NCBI GenBank assembly: GCA_934569425.1
Contig: CAKTKM010000005.1
Span: 1-27,632, forward strand
DNA from: an uncultured Oscillospiraceae bacterium
Lineage (GTDB): Bacteria > Bacillota > Clostridia > Oscillospirales > Oscillospiraceae
Direction of reading: 5' to 3'
DNA: 27,632 bases
This document shows, piece by piece, positions 7,932 through 15,800 of this stretch. Below the pieces are notes generated by a model. That model saw only the letters and a list, made by a program, of their open reading frames with translations. It ran no database searches and was not told the DNA's origin. Each line of letters begins with the position of its first letter. The stretch's first letter is position 1. The position numbers were made by a program, and so were the translations under genes.

Positions 7932-9059
7932 TTACATTAGAAAGTTTATGGCGTTCCGCACTACAATCGTCCTGTCTTCCTCACTCATCCCGTAATACAG
8001 CGGCAGGCGGACGAGACGTTCGCTCTCCGCTGTTGTACAGATGTCTTCGCCGTGGAAACGGCCAAATTTCAGCCCCGCCGGTGCGGAATGCAGCGGAATA
8101 TAGTGAAACACGCACTGTACACCCTGTTCCCTCATATAGCTGATGAAAGCCGTTCGCTCCTGCAGGTTTTTCAGCTTCAGGTAGAACATGTGCGCATTAT
8201 GCACACACCCCTCCGGAACAACAGGAAGCTCCACCTTCCCTGTAAGGGAAAGCGGCTGGAACGCGCTCCAATATGCCTGCCATGTGGCAAGACGGTCATT
8301 GTTGATCTCGTCCGCATTCTCTAACTGCGCCCATAGGTAGGCGGCGTTCAGTTCACTGGGCAGGTAGCTGTCGCCGAAGTCGACCCATGTATACTTATCC
8401 ACCTGCCCGCGGAAAAACTTGGCGCGGTTCGTGCCCTTTTCCCGCAGGATCTCCGCCGGCTCGTCAAACGCAGCATTGTTGATGACCAGCGCACCGCCCT
8501 CACCCATGGAGTAGTTCTTTGTCTCGTGGAACGAGTAGCAGCCGAAGTCGCCGATAGTGCCCAGTGCACGTCCCTTGTAGGTGCTCATCACACCCTGCGC
8601 CGCATCCTCTACCACCATCAGTCCATGGCGGCGGGCGATATCCATGATGGTATCCATCTCACAGGCCACGCCGGCATAGTGAACAGGAACGATGACCTTT
8701 GTGCGGTCAGTGATGGCGGCCTCGATCTTCGTTTCGTCGATGTTCATGGTGTCGGGACGGATGTCCACAAACACCAGCTTTGCACCCGCCAGCACAAAGG
8801 AGTTTGCCGTGCTGGAAAATGTGTAGCTCGGCAGGATCACCTCATCGCCGGGCTTGATGCCGCACAGCAGTGCCGCCATGTCCAGCGCGGTGGAGCCGCT
8901 GGTGGTCAGGAGCACTTTCTTGGCCTGAAAGCGCTTCTCCATCCAAGCATTGCACTTTTTAGTAAATTCTCCATCCCCACAAATTTTATGGGAATCCATT
9001 GCCTGCTTGATGTATGTAAGCTCGGCCCCCACATAAGGGGGAATGTTGAAGGGGATCAT
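7932..9059 (-). CDS. wecE: dTDP-4-amino-4,6-dideoxygalactose transaminase
   Basis: PLP-dependent sugar aminotransferase of the DegT/DnrJ/EryC1/StrS class. The 375 residues align from end to end with my memory of E. coli WecE (RffA): a MIPFN-type start, CGDGEFTKKC, LPSYTFSSTANSFVL, VDIRPDTMNIDET, VPVHYAGVACEMDTIM, VEDAAQGVMSTYKGRALGTI, SFHETKNYS with the PLP lysine at 181, REKGTNRAKFFRGQVDKYTW, and VFHYIPLHSAPAG. The resemblance is close enough to predict the same reaction: dTDP-4-keto-6-deoxyglucose plus glutamate to dTDP-4-amino-4,6-dideoxygalactose (dTDP-Fuc4N). The substrate comes from rfbA-rfbB at the end of the same cluster. Confidence 0.94.
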   Translation of the reverse strand: MIPFNIPPYVGAELTYIKQAMDSHKICGDGEFTKKCNAWMEKRFQAKKVLLTTSGSTALDMAALLCGIKPGDEVILPSYTFSSTANSFVLAGAKLVFVDIRPDTMNIDETKIEAAITDRTKVIVPVHYAGVACEMDTIMDIARRHGLMVVEDAAQGVMSTYKGRALGTIGDFGCYSFHETKNYSMGEGGALVINNAAFDEPAEILREKGTNRAKFFRGQVDKYTWVDFGDSYLPSELNAAYLWAQLENADEINNDRLATWQAYWSAFQPLSLTGKVELPVVPEGCVHNAHMFYLKLKNLQERTAFISYMREQGVQCVFHYIPLHSAPAGLKFGRFHGEDICTTAESERLVRLPLYYGMSEEDRTIVVRNAINFLM

Positions 9060-9104
9060 AGGCTGCGCCTCCTCACTTTAAGAGTTATCACTGCTTATAC
9101 GTCT

Positions 9105-11240
9105 TTATTCTTGTTCGCTCCGGATATAGGTGCGTATGCTCAGTTTTTCATCGTTTGCCGATTCTGCAAACCCATTTTCCTCTAATAGGTTCAGAACTCT
9201 TTCTGCGATATCGTTGGTCCCATAGTAAATATAAACCACGGACTTATCGGCGAGCACGGCCGCATCAACATCTCCTTGGTTTATAAGGTTCAACGCATCT
9301 CGTCGGCCTTCTCTGGTTAAGTAGTACTCCTGCCAACCAGTTTCTGGATATTCATGTAAGAATGTGCTGATGATAATTGTGCTGTCGTTGTATATTGTAT
9401 TTGTTTGGGTATAAAACCAGTCAGCTGATTTCCTGTACTTCGCGCCCACCACCGTGGCGGTAGGAAACCACTGCAATATATTGGTGATGCCGATACACGC
9501 ACACATTAAGCATACTGCAGCAGTTGTCACATTGTGCTTTTTGAAAGGCTGACACAGGGAGACAGCCGCCAGAGTCTGCAGCCATAGAATGCACGGAACC
9601 AGTACCACAAAATAACGTTCGACCCACATAGTAGATGCGGGATTGACATATTTGCCGTAGATATAAACGAAAGAAACAACAAAGGTCAATGTGATAAACA
9701 AGGCCATGTCTGCGGTATGCATCTTTTTCCCGCTGTATACAAGCAATACTATTTCAACAAGAACAATGCCGCCTCCGATCAACAGGAAATAATACCCAAA
9801 GTTACCATGGCTTGACCAGTTTCGAAGCAGTGTTACGATGCCGTCAGGGGTAGGTGTACCATTCCAGGGCTTCTGCATTGACCAAACATCACAGCAGATT
9901 ATATTGTACAGCCACGGGGAATAAAGCACACCGGTAATGCAGAAGGAGATGATCCATCTGGGCGATAACCGCTTTGATGCCATATACACCATGTCTGTTA
10001 TGGCAAGGCCGGCACTGAAAAACACACCAAACACATGGCTCGCGGCCGGGAGCCATAGTGCCGCTCCGTATATGATAAGTCTTTTCCATGTAACCGCTGT
10101 ATCCAGGTCATTTCTGTACCGCACATAGATATACAGGGTCAAGCAGCACGAAAAGAACAGAAGCCAGTACACGCGGAATTCATAGGCACATCGTAGGATC
10201 AGCGTGGTATTTGTTGTGCCGAACAGCATCGTAAATATGGCGGCTGCGCGTCCGTGCACTCTTTTGGCTGCCATCGCTACCAGATAAATACCGAGAACGG
10301 AAAATATCTCCGGGACCAGCAACAGCCACCGTTCGCCGTAAGGGGCGATTCTATATGCCAACGACAGTACATCTGAGGAGAAGCTTGGATAGTAATCGCT
10401 ATGTGTGAGAAGTCTCCCTATTGCGCAGTCATTGTCAAGGGAAAGAGCTACTTGGTATAGTTCGTCATACCAAAGGGAATCAACCTCGGAATAGCGAAAC
10501 AGAACAAAAACAGATGCGATCGCAATGGCGCCGCAGATGAGTTCTGCATAATGTGAGGCAGTCCACGTCACAAACTCGTTCCCTGAATTTTTTCTGATTT
10601 TGATAAAGAGGTATATCGCTGCAAACGGGACCAACAGCACAATTGCGAATACCGCAATCCGCAGCACACTCTGTAGGATCAGCACGGCGGTCTGGCTGCG
10701 CCCAATCTGCACCTGCACCGGTGTGTTGCTTTTCGCATAAGTATCCGCCGTCCATGTGCGGCCTCCGGCTGTTATTTCAACGAAGCCTCTCCAAACATCT
10801 CCATTGAAATCGAGAGTACGATCCCATCCCACCGGGAGCTTTACCGTTATCGACCGGGTAACACCGTCAGGCTGCCGCGGATCCGTTTCGCTCCGCCAGC
10901 AATATGTCTCACCGGCCCAGAACCAGTGCCCGGCTTCTATTTGGAGGGATTTCCCTGCGGCGTATGTTTTCCCGTCAATGGTATATCCTCCCAAAAACAC
11001 CTCTGCAGCCTGTGCCTCGCCGCGCTTTTCGTCCAATGCCGTCAAGGTGACGGTGTCCGTCAAAGCCGGCGTCAGTCCGGATATTTTGTATGCCATCGTG
11101 GCAAATACAAGGACAAGGGCGGCATAGATGAGATACGCCTTTTTGTTTTTGTTTTGCTTTCCCCCCAGCACCCACCAGCCGCCTGCCAGTGCAGCGGCTA
11201 TAAGCAGGAGCTTTGCGACTTTCTCCGTTATCAATATCAT
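9105..11240 (-). CDS. GT-C (ArnT/PMT-like) membrane glycosyltransferase with an extra N-terminal extracytoplasmic module
   Basis: 711-residue multi-helix membrane protein. Residues 1-52 hold two helices; 62-180 form a mostly beta, soluble-looking module (DTVTLTAL, VFLGGY, SITVKLPVG, DFNGDVWRG, TPVQVQ); helices follow near 185-213 and 232-249. The catalytic part then begins with VDSLWYDELYQ (Asp-Glu at 259-260), the first-loop acidic motif of GT39/GT83-type enzymes that use polyprenyl-phosphate sugars. About ten more helices and a C-terminal extracytoplasmic domain follow (YTQTNTIYNDSTIIIS onwards). It would transfer the sugar supplied by the GtrB-like enzyme and EamA pair to the exported polymer outside the cell (inference). 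The N-terminal module recurs in the acyltransferase at 12960-14690. A competing hairpin region precedes the gene. Confidence 0.83.
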   Translation of the reverse strand: MILITEKVAKLLLIAAALAGGWWVLGGKQNKNKKAYLIYAALVLVFATMAYKISGLTPALTDTVTLTALDEKRGEAQAAEVFLGGYTIDGKTYAAGKSLQIEAGHWFWAGETYCWRSETDPRQPDGVTRSITVKLPVGWDRTLDFNGDVWRGFVEITAGGRTWTADTYAKSNTPVQVQIGRSQTAVLILQSVLRIAVFAIVLLVPFAAIYLFIKIRKNSGNEFVTWTASHYAELICGAIAIASVFVLFRYSEVDSLWYDELYQVALSLDNDCAIGRLLTHSDYYPSFSSDVLSLAYRIAPYGERWLLLVPEIFSVLGIYLVAMAAKRVHGRAAAIFTMLFGTTNTTLILRCAYEFRVYWLLFFSCCLTLYIYVRYRNDLDTAVTWKRLIIYGAALWLPAASHVFGVFFSAGLAITDMVYMASKRLSPRWIISFCITGVLYSPWLYNIICCDVWSMQKPWNGTPTPDGIVTLLRNWSSHGNFGYYFLLIGGGIVLVEIVLLVYSGKKMHTADMALFITLTFVVSFVYIYGKYVNPASTMWVERYFVVLVPCILWLQTLAAVSLCQPFKKHNVTTAAVCLMCACIGITNILQWFPTATVVGAKYRKSADWFYTQTNTIYNDSTIIISTFLHEYPETGWQEYYLTREGRRDALNLINQGDVDAAVLADKSVVYIYYGTNDIAERVLNLLEENGFAESANDEKLSIRTYIRSEQE

Positions 11241-11298
11241 AAAATTGACCCCTCTCTATATTTGATCTCTCTGCCATACCGCACGCGACGATTTTTTA

Positions 11299-11347
11299 TA
11301 TGCTGCCTTTGTTTCACAAAGGCAGCATACGGGTATACCCGTATGCT
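11299..11347. other. Two overlapping, mutually exclusive palindromes between tagH-like and GT-C genes
   Basis: One hairpin pairs 11299-11311 with 11317-11329 (TATGCTGCCTTTG / CAAAGGCAGCATA, 5-nt loop). A second palindrome spans 11324-11347 (AGCATACGGGTA and its complement). They share AGCATA, so RNA can form one or the other, as in attenuators. On the minus strand the structure ends about 60 bases before the GT-C start, and an A-rich rather than T-rich run follows it, so it does not look like a simple terminator. The rest of the 122-base gap shows nothing else, apart from an AGAGGGG ribosome site before the GT-C start. Confidence 0.6.
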
Positions 11348-11362
11348 AATCTGTTCTTGCTT

Positions 11363-12106
11363 CTATTTTTTTCCGGCGAGGAATGCCTCGTAGCGGTCGC
11401 AGATGGCCTGGACATCGCTGCCGAAGGCGATCTGGCGGCCGTGATCCAGCCACAGCACCTTGCTGCAAAGCTCCCTGATCTGGTTGAGGGAATGGGACAC
11501 CAGAATGCTGGTGGCGCCGGAGGACAGGATCTCCCGCATCTTTGCCTCGCTCTTTTTCCGGAACGCGCCGTCGCCTACCGACAGCACCTCGTCCAGAATG
11601 AGGATATCCGGCTGCACAAGACTGGCGATGGAAAACGCCAGACGGCTCTTCATGCCCGAGGACAGCTGCTTGAACGGCCTGTTCTCAAACTCCCGCAGCT
11701 CGGCAAAGTCGATGATCCGGTCATACATCTCGTCCATGAATTTCCGGGTGTAGCCCAGCATGGCGCCCCGCAGGTAGGTGTTTTCCCGCACTGTCAGGTC
11801 GCCGTCAAAGCCGCTGGCCAGCTCCAGCAGCGCCGCGATGGTGCCCTCCCGGCGGACACTGCCGTGGGTAGGCTCCATGATGCCGCTGACGGCCTTCAGC
11901 AGCGTGGACTTTCCCGCACCGTTGGTGCCGATGATGCCCAGCATATCGCCCTTTTCCAGCGTGAAGGTGATGTCCTTGTCCGCCCAGAACTCCTGCACAT
12001 GGTAGTCGCGCTTCAGCTTCCGTACCACATACTCCTTCAGTCCGATGTCCTTAAAGTCGCCGGTGATGTACCGGATGGAGACGTGATCGACCTCTAAAAT
12101 GTTCAT
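11363..12106 (-). CDS. Polysaccharide/teichoic acid ABC exporter, ATP-binding subunit (TagH-like)
   Basis: 247 residues if started at the ATG at 12106, which begins the recognisable protein (MNILEVDHVSIRY) and lies 11 bases after the permease stop with an AGGAGG site. The frame upstream of this lies inside the permease gene. Motifs: Walker A GTNGAGKST (60-68), signature LSSGM (148-152), Walker B ILILDE (168-173), and a late SHSLNQIRELC H-loop. The N-terminal stretch before Walker A is long, as in TagH/RfbE/Wzt-type exporters that move undecaprenyl-diphosphate-linked polymers. No C-terminal extension or carbohydrate-binding domain follows, so it lacks a Wzt-like non-reducing-end reader. Confidence 0.92.
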   Translation of the reverse strand: MNILEVDHVSIRYITGDFKDIGLKEYVVRKLKRDYHVQEFWADKDITFTLEKGDMLGIIGTNGAGKSTLLKAVSGIMEPTHGSVRREGTIAALLELASGFDGDLTVRENTYLRGAMLGYTRKFMDEMYDRIIDFAELREFENRPFKQLSSGMKSRLAFSIASLVQPDILILDEVLSVGDGAFRKKSEAKMREILSSGATSILVSHSLNQIRELCSKVLWLDHGRQIAFGSDVQAICDRYEAFLAGKK

Positions 12107-12117
12107 GTCACGCCTCC

Positions 12118-12888
12118 TTACACATAGTACAAAAACCGGGTGTTGTACTTCTTGTACATCCAGCAGCCCAGCCCCAGCACGATGACCGCGTCCGCCAGCA
12201 TCAGCAGGTGGAACCAAGCGGTGGGGATCGCCCCGTCGATGACGATCTTCCGGAAGTAGCGGATGAACAGGTAGATGGGGTTCACCAGGAACAGGCACTG
12301 GACGTTGTAGCTGTAATGGTCGATGGTGTAGAAGATGGCGGAGGCATACATCAGCAGCTGGATGAAGATGCTCCACAGGTACTGGATATCCCGGAAGAAC
12401 ACGAACAGCGCCGAGAGGATCAGCCCCACACCGATGTTGAACAGCACCAGCAGGCAGATGGGGTACAGCAGCAGGAAGAACTTCCAGGTGAACGTGATGC
12501 CGTCAAAGGCGCAGAACACGAAGAAGATGCACAGCGTCAGGCCGAAGTTGATGAGGGTCTGTACGTTCTTGGAGAACAGGAACAGGTACTTGGGCACATT
12601 GACCTTGGTGAAGATGGCGGCGTTGCCCGTCAGGGACTGCATGCCCTGGGAGGTGGATTCGTTGAAATAGTTGAACACCAGGTTGCCGCAGAACAGGTAG
12701 GTGGTATAGTGCGCCATGTTCCGTCCGAAGAACTGGGTGAACACCAGCTTCATCACCAGCAGCATCAAAAGCGGCGACAGCAGGCTCCACGCCATGCCCA
12801 GCACCGTGCGCTTGTATTTCTTTTTGAAGTCGCGCTTCACCAGCTCCTCAAACAGGAACTGGTAGCGCAGAAGCTTTTCTTGGATCAT
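12118..12888 (-). CDS. Polysaccharide/teichoic acid ABC exporter, permease subunit (TagG-like)
   Basis: 256-residue ABC-2 type membrane protein. A cytoplasmic start (LVKRDFKKKYKRTVLGMAWSLLSPL) matches the conserved beginning of TagG/RfbD/KpsM-type permeases. Six helices follow, with NESTSQGMQSLTGNAAIFTKV after the second and NPIYLFIRYFRKIVIDG before the last. It forms the transmembrane half of the exporter with the ATPase encoded immediately after it. Its presence, with no Wzx or Wzy in the window, means the polymer is probably completed inside the cell before export. Confidence 0.93.
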   Translation of the reverse strand: MIQEKLLRYQFLFEELVKRDFKKKYKRTVLGMAWSLLSPLLMLLVMKLVFTQFFGRNMAHYTTYLFCGNLVFNYFNESTSQGMQSLTGNAAIFTKVNVPKYLFLFSKNVQTLINFGLTLCIFFVFCAFDGITFTWKFFLLLYPICLLVLFNIGVGLILSALFVFFRDIQYLWSIFIQLLMYASAIFYTIDHYSYNVQCLFLVNPIYLFIRYFRKIVIDGAIPTAWFHLLMLADAVIVLGLGCWMYKKYNTRFLYYV

Positions 12889-12959
12889 TTGACTATTTCC
12901 TCGTGTGGGATAGGGTAAAAACGGAAACTGTCCATTGCGTTACCCGTGTTTGATGATGA

Positions 12960-14690
12960 TCAGGTGACGAGCTTCCGAATGCCCGGCAGATATGACAGAA
13001 GGGAAACGGTCATTGCTGCTATGCACCAGATAAACATCGTATAAAGGATCGCAGACCACCACGCACCGGTACGGGAGATCGTGAACCCGAAAATCGTGAT
13101 ACTGGTCCCAAAGTACCAGATAAGTGCGTGATGCAGAAAATAAATGCCGATGGCACGTTCAGCCAGCCAGGAGACAGCATGTCTCAATTTTTCCGGCATA
13201 TTTTGAAATGCCGGTTTTCCACGGTAAAACAGGATAAAAACGCCGGTACCGTAGAGAAGCGGGCCAATACTCAATTCGGAGAAATATTGGTGCGTGACCT
13301 TACCGTGCTTCACGAGATAGAGCCAGCTGAGGAGCATGGTAAGACCAAAGCCCAAGACGATCAACGGAAGCGCGGCTTTCTTCAACCGGTTGTCGGCGGG
13401 CGCGTAGTCGTAAAGGTAGCGCCCGAGGAACAGAAACCCCATGAACCCAATATAAAATATCTGCACAAAAGAATGGGAATATGCCTGGCCGCCAAGATCA
13501 AAAACCTGATCATAGCAGGACAGCAGGCAGGGGATCAATAGGGAGACAAGGATGAGCCGCTGCCGCCATGTTCTGTCAAGCACGGAGTAGAGCTTGAAGA
13601 AGAACGGGGCCAGCGAATAGATCCAAACTAACTGATAGGCATACCAAAGAGGATCCGACGGGCCGCGCTTGACCGGGATAGCGGCAAACTGCCGCAAAAG
13701 TGCGGTCAGGCTGAACTCGTCCCTGTGATGCAGCAGCATGTCCAGTATGATATAGAAGGCATTCCAGAACAGCAGCAGCAACAGAAAATGCACCAGCTTT
13801 TTCACCCACTTTTTTGTGCCCATGGGTTTCCCGAGCACAAAAATGCCGGTAGCAAGAAGAAAGACCGGAACGGCGCAGCGGGGAATGACATTCAACAGAA
13901 AGAAGGAAAACCAGCTGCTGTTATTATCCGGGCCAAGATTGTACACTGTACCCACAGAGTGGATCACAACGATCAGATAGGAGGCAAGGAGCTTCAATAC
14001 ATCTAACCAACACTCCCGTTCCTTGGGGACATGTTCCTTTGCAGCTTCCCGCAGCAGCACCCACACCGCCAGTGCCAGCTCAATGGCCAGCAGCAGCGCG
14101 GCGATGACCAGCCGCACAGTCTGCAGTGTCCGCAGAACGGCGGCAGGCGAGTCGGGAAGGCGTACCTGTATAGTGGTGTCCTCCAGCGCATAGAAGTCAA
14201 CGACCTGTGTCTCGCCGAGACACGCAACAGAGCCGATGCCCTTCCAGACATTTCCCAAAAACGTAAGATAGCGGTTCGACCCGGCCGGGACAGAGATAGA
14301 CATGCTCTGCGGCGTACCGGAAACATAGTGACTGCTGGAGCTGCCGTACCACTTGTACCAGCTGCCGTCCTGAAGCCATGTTCCGTCCCCGGTCACTTGG
14401 ATCGGCATGGACTGCCCGCCCACCAACAGGCCTGTCAGATACACGGAGGTTTCTTTTGATGCGTCATTCTTCGTATCCGTGGCCTCGATGGTCACGGTAT
14501 CCGGCGGTGCGATGCCTGAAAAGTTCAGAGCAGATACGACTTTGTAGTTGACGAAGCTGCAGAAGACTGTCAGAAACGCCAGCAGCACCAGATACTTGAT
14601 GCGCTTCGTTGGCGGCGCCTTTTTTGTCGTTACCAGCGAAGCGATGGCAAAGCACAGCACAATGCACAGGATCCCTGCCAAAGCCATCAT
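12960..14690 (-). CDS. Acyltransferase-3 membrane protein with an N-terminal extracytoplasmic module shared with the GT-C enzyme
   Basis: 576 residues in two parts. Residues 1-211 repeat the layout of the GT-C protein: two helices (about 4-20 and 31-50), a beta-rich module (about 64-177: DTVTIEAT, VYLTGL, SISVPAGSNRYLTFLGNVWKG, FYALEDTTIQV) and a helix (about 187-211, after VLRTLQTVRL). Residues 226-576 are a full acyltransferase-3 domain: ECWLDVLKLLASYLIVVIHSVG with a catalytic-type His at about 244, IPRCAVPVFLLATGIFV, and a late helix pair with FLHHALIWYFG. Such enzymes acylate sugars across the membrane. The module could bind the polymer or position the acceptor (inference). The start overlaps the upstream SDR stop (ATGA). 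A 71-base gap separates it from the permease gene upstream of the exporter pair. Confidence 0.88.
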   Translation of the reverse strand: MMALAGILCIVLCFAIASLVTTKKAPPTKRIKYLVLLAFLTVFCSFVNYKVVSALNFSGIAPPDTVTIEATDTKNDASKETSVYLTGLLVGGQSMPIQVTGDGTWLQDGSWYKWYGSSSSHYVSGTPQSMSISVPAGSNRYLTFLGNVWKGIGSVACLGETQVVDFYALEDTTIQVRLPDSPAAVLRTLQTVRLVIAALLLAIELALAVWVLLREAAKEHVPKERECWLDVLKLLASYLIVVIHSVGTVYNLGPDNNSSWFSFFLLNVIPRCAVPVFLLATGIFVLGKPMGTKKWVKKLVHFLLLLLFWNAFYIILDMLLHHRDEFSLTALLRQFAAIPVKRGPSDPLWYAYQLVWIYSLAPFFFKLYSVLDRTWRQRLILVSLLIPCLLSCYDQVFDLGGQAYSHSFVQIFYIGFMGFLFLGRYLYDYAPADNRLKKAALPLIVLGFGLTMLLSWLYLVKHGKVTHQYFSELSIGPLLYGTGVFILFYRGKPAFQNMPEKLRHAVSWLAERAIGIYFLHHALIWYFGTSITIFGFTISRTGAWWSAILYTMFIWCIAAMTVSLLSYLPGIRKLVT

Positions 14691-15787
14691 TTACCGCCTT
14701 CCCCTGACGAACTGCCGGACGCCCGTGCGATGCCGCGGAGGATGTCGATGGTCTCCGGAATACCGGTCTGCATGGTATAGTATGGCTGCCAGCCGAGGCC
14801 GCGCAGTTTGTCACCGCACATAAGCGCCTTGGTCGCTGTGGAGAAACCGGCCCTTTCCACAGAATCGGGCAGATCAAAGATGACCTGTTTCCCGGTGTGA
14901 TCAGCCACCAGCTTTGCCAGGTCCCGCAGCAGGATGTCCGAATCGGGATCGCCCAGATTGTAGGCCTGGCCGCCTTCGCCGCGCAGAAGCACATGAAGCA
15001 GGCCGCTGACGGCGTCATAGACGTGGGCGTAGGAAAAGAATTGTGTTCCCTCGCTTTTCAGAACGATATCTTCACCGCGGACACCGTTCAGAATGAACTG
15101 TGCCGCCGCCTTGCTGTCCTCTAACCGCATCGTCGGGCCGTAGATACGGGGCAGACGGATGATGACCACGTCTGCGCCGTGTTCCCGTATGTACGCCTGG
15201 CACAGGGATTCGCTGACGCGCTTTGCTTCCTGGTATCCGGCGCGCAGCGTGTTGCAGTTGATGTAGCCGCAGTAGTCCTCGGTAAAATACTCCGTGTCGC
15301 CGCGGTTGTTGCCATAAATCTCCACGCTGGAAAGCAGCAGGAGCCGCCCATGTCCTTGGCGGGCCATGTACGACAGCAGATTATTGATGCCGAACACATT
15401 GGATAAAACAGTGTTTACCGGCTCCTGGGCATAAGCCACAGGATGGGTGGTGCTGGCGGCGTGAATGTAGTAATCCGGCTGCAGCGGCAGCGCAGGAAGC
15501 TCCTGTGCCACATCGCAGGCCAGAAAACGGAGCCGCTCGCTGTCCTGCCACGCCGCAAAGCGCTGCTCCGCGGTGCGCCGGCTGCGGGCAAACGCGATGA
15601 CAGTAGTCTGCCGTGCCGCGGGGAGCTGGCGGTTGCGGGTCATGAGTACATCTACCAGAAAACTGCCGATCATGCCGGTGGCACCGGTCAACAGAATGGT
15701 TTTGCCGTCCAGCTGCTGCAGCAGCTGGGTTTCGCCGATAAAACGTGCCAGCAGGCGCTGATACTCTCTTTGCTCGGTGATGGTCAT
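14687..15787 (-). CDS. NAD-dependent epimerase/dehydratase (extended SDR)
   Basis: 366 residues. The Rossmann motif GATGMIGS lies near residues 35-42, after a short N-terminal extension, followed by ACDVAQ, YIHAASTTHP, a catalytic SSVEIYG and YQEAK (the Tyr-x-x-x-Lys pair), then RLPRIYGP and AHVYDAVSGLLHVL. The fold is that of UDP/dTDP/GDP-sugar epimerases, dehydratases and decarboxylases; the substrate cannot be assigned. It follows the cytidylyltransferase after 13 bases. In Haemophilus Acs1/Bcs1 a cytidylyltransferase is fused to a reductase of a different SDR type, so a role in making a CDP-linked precursor is possible but not shown. Confidence 0.88.
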   Translation of the reverse strand: MTITEQREYQRLLARFIGETQLLQQLDGKTILLTGATGMIGSFLVDVLMTRNRQLPAARQTTVIAFARSRRTAEQRFAAWQDSERLRFLACDVAQELPALPLQPDYYIHAASTTHPVAYAQEPVNTVLSNVFGINNLLSYMARQGHGRLLLLSSVEIYGNNRGDTEYFTEDYCGYINCNTLRAGYQEAKRVSESLCQAYIREHGADVVIIRLPRIYGPTMRLEDSKAAAQFILNGVRGEDIVLKSEGTQFFSYAHVYDAVSGLLHVLLRGEGGQAYNLGDPDSDILLRDLAKLVADHTGKQVIFDLPDSVERAGFSTATKALMCGDKLRGLGWQPYYTMQTGIPETIDILRGIARASGSSSGEGGK

Positions 15788-15800
15788 AAGTTACCCCTTA

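Noticed and set aside
12107..12376. Longer N-terminus for the TagH-like ATPase (start at 12376)
   Set aside because: The extra residues come from the permease gene read in another frame (His/Pro/Arg-rich); the ATG at 12106 with its AGGAGG site starts the conserved domain.
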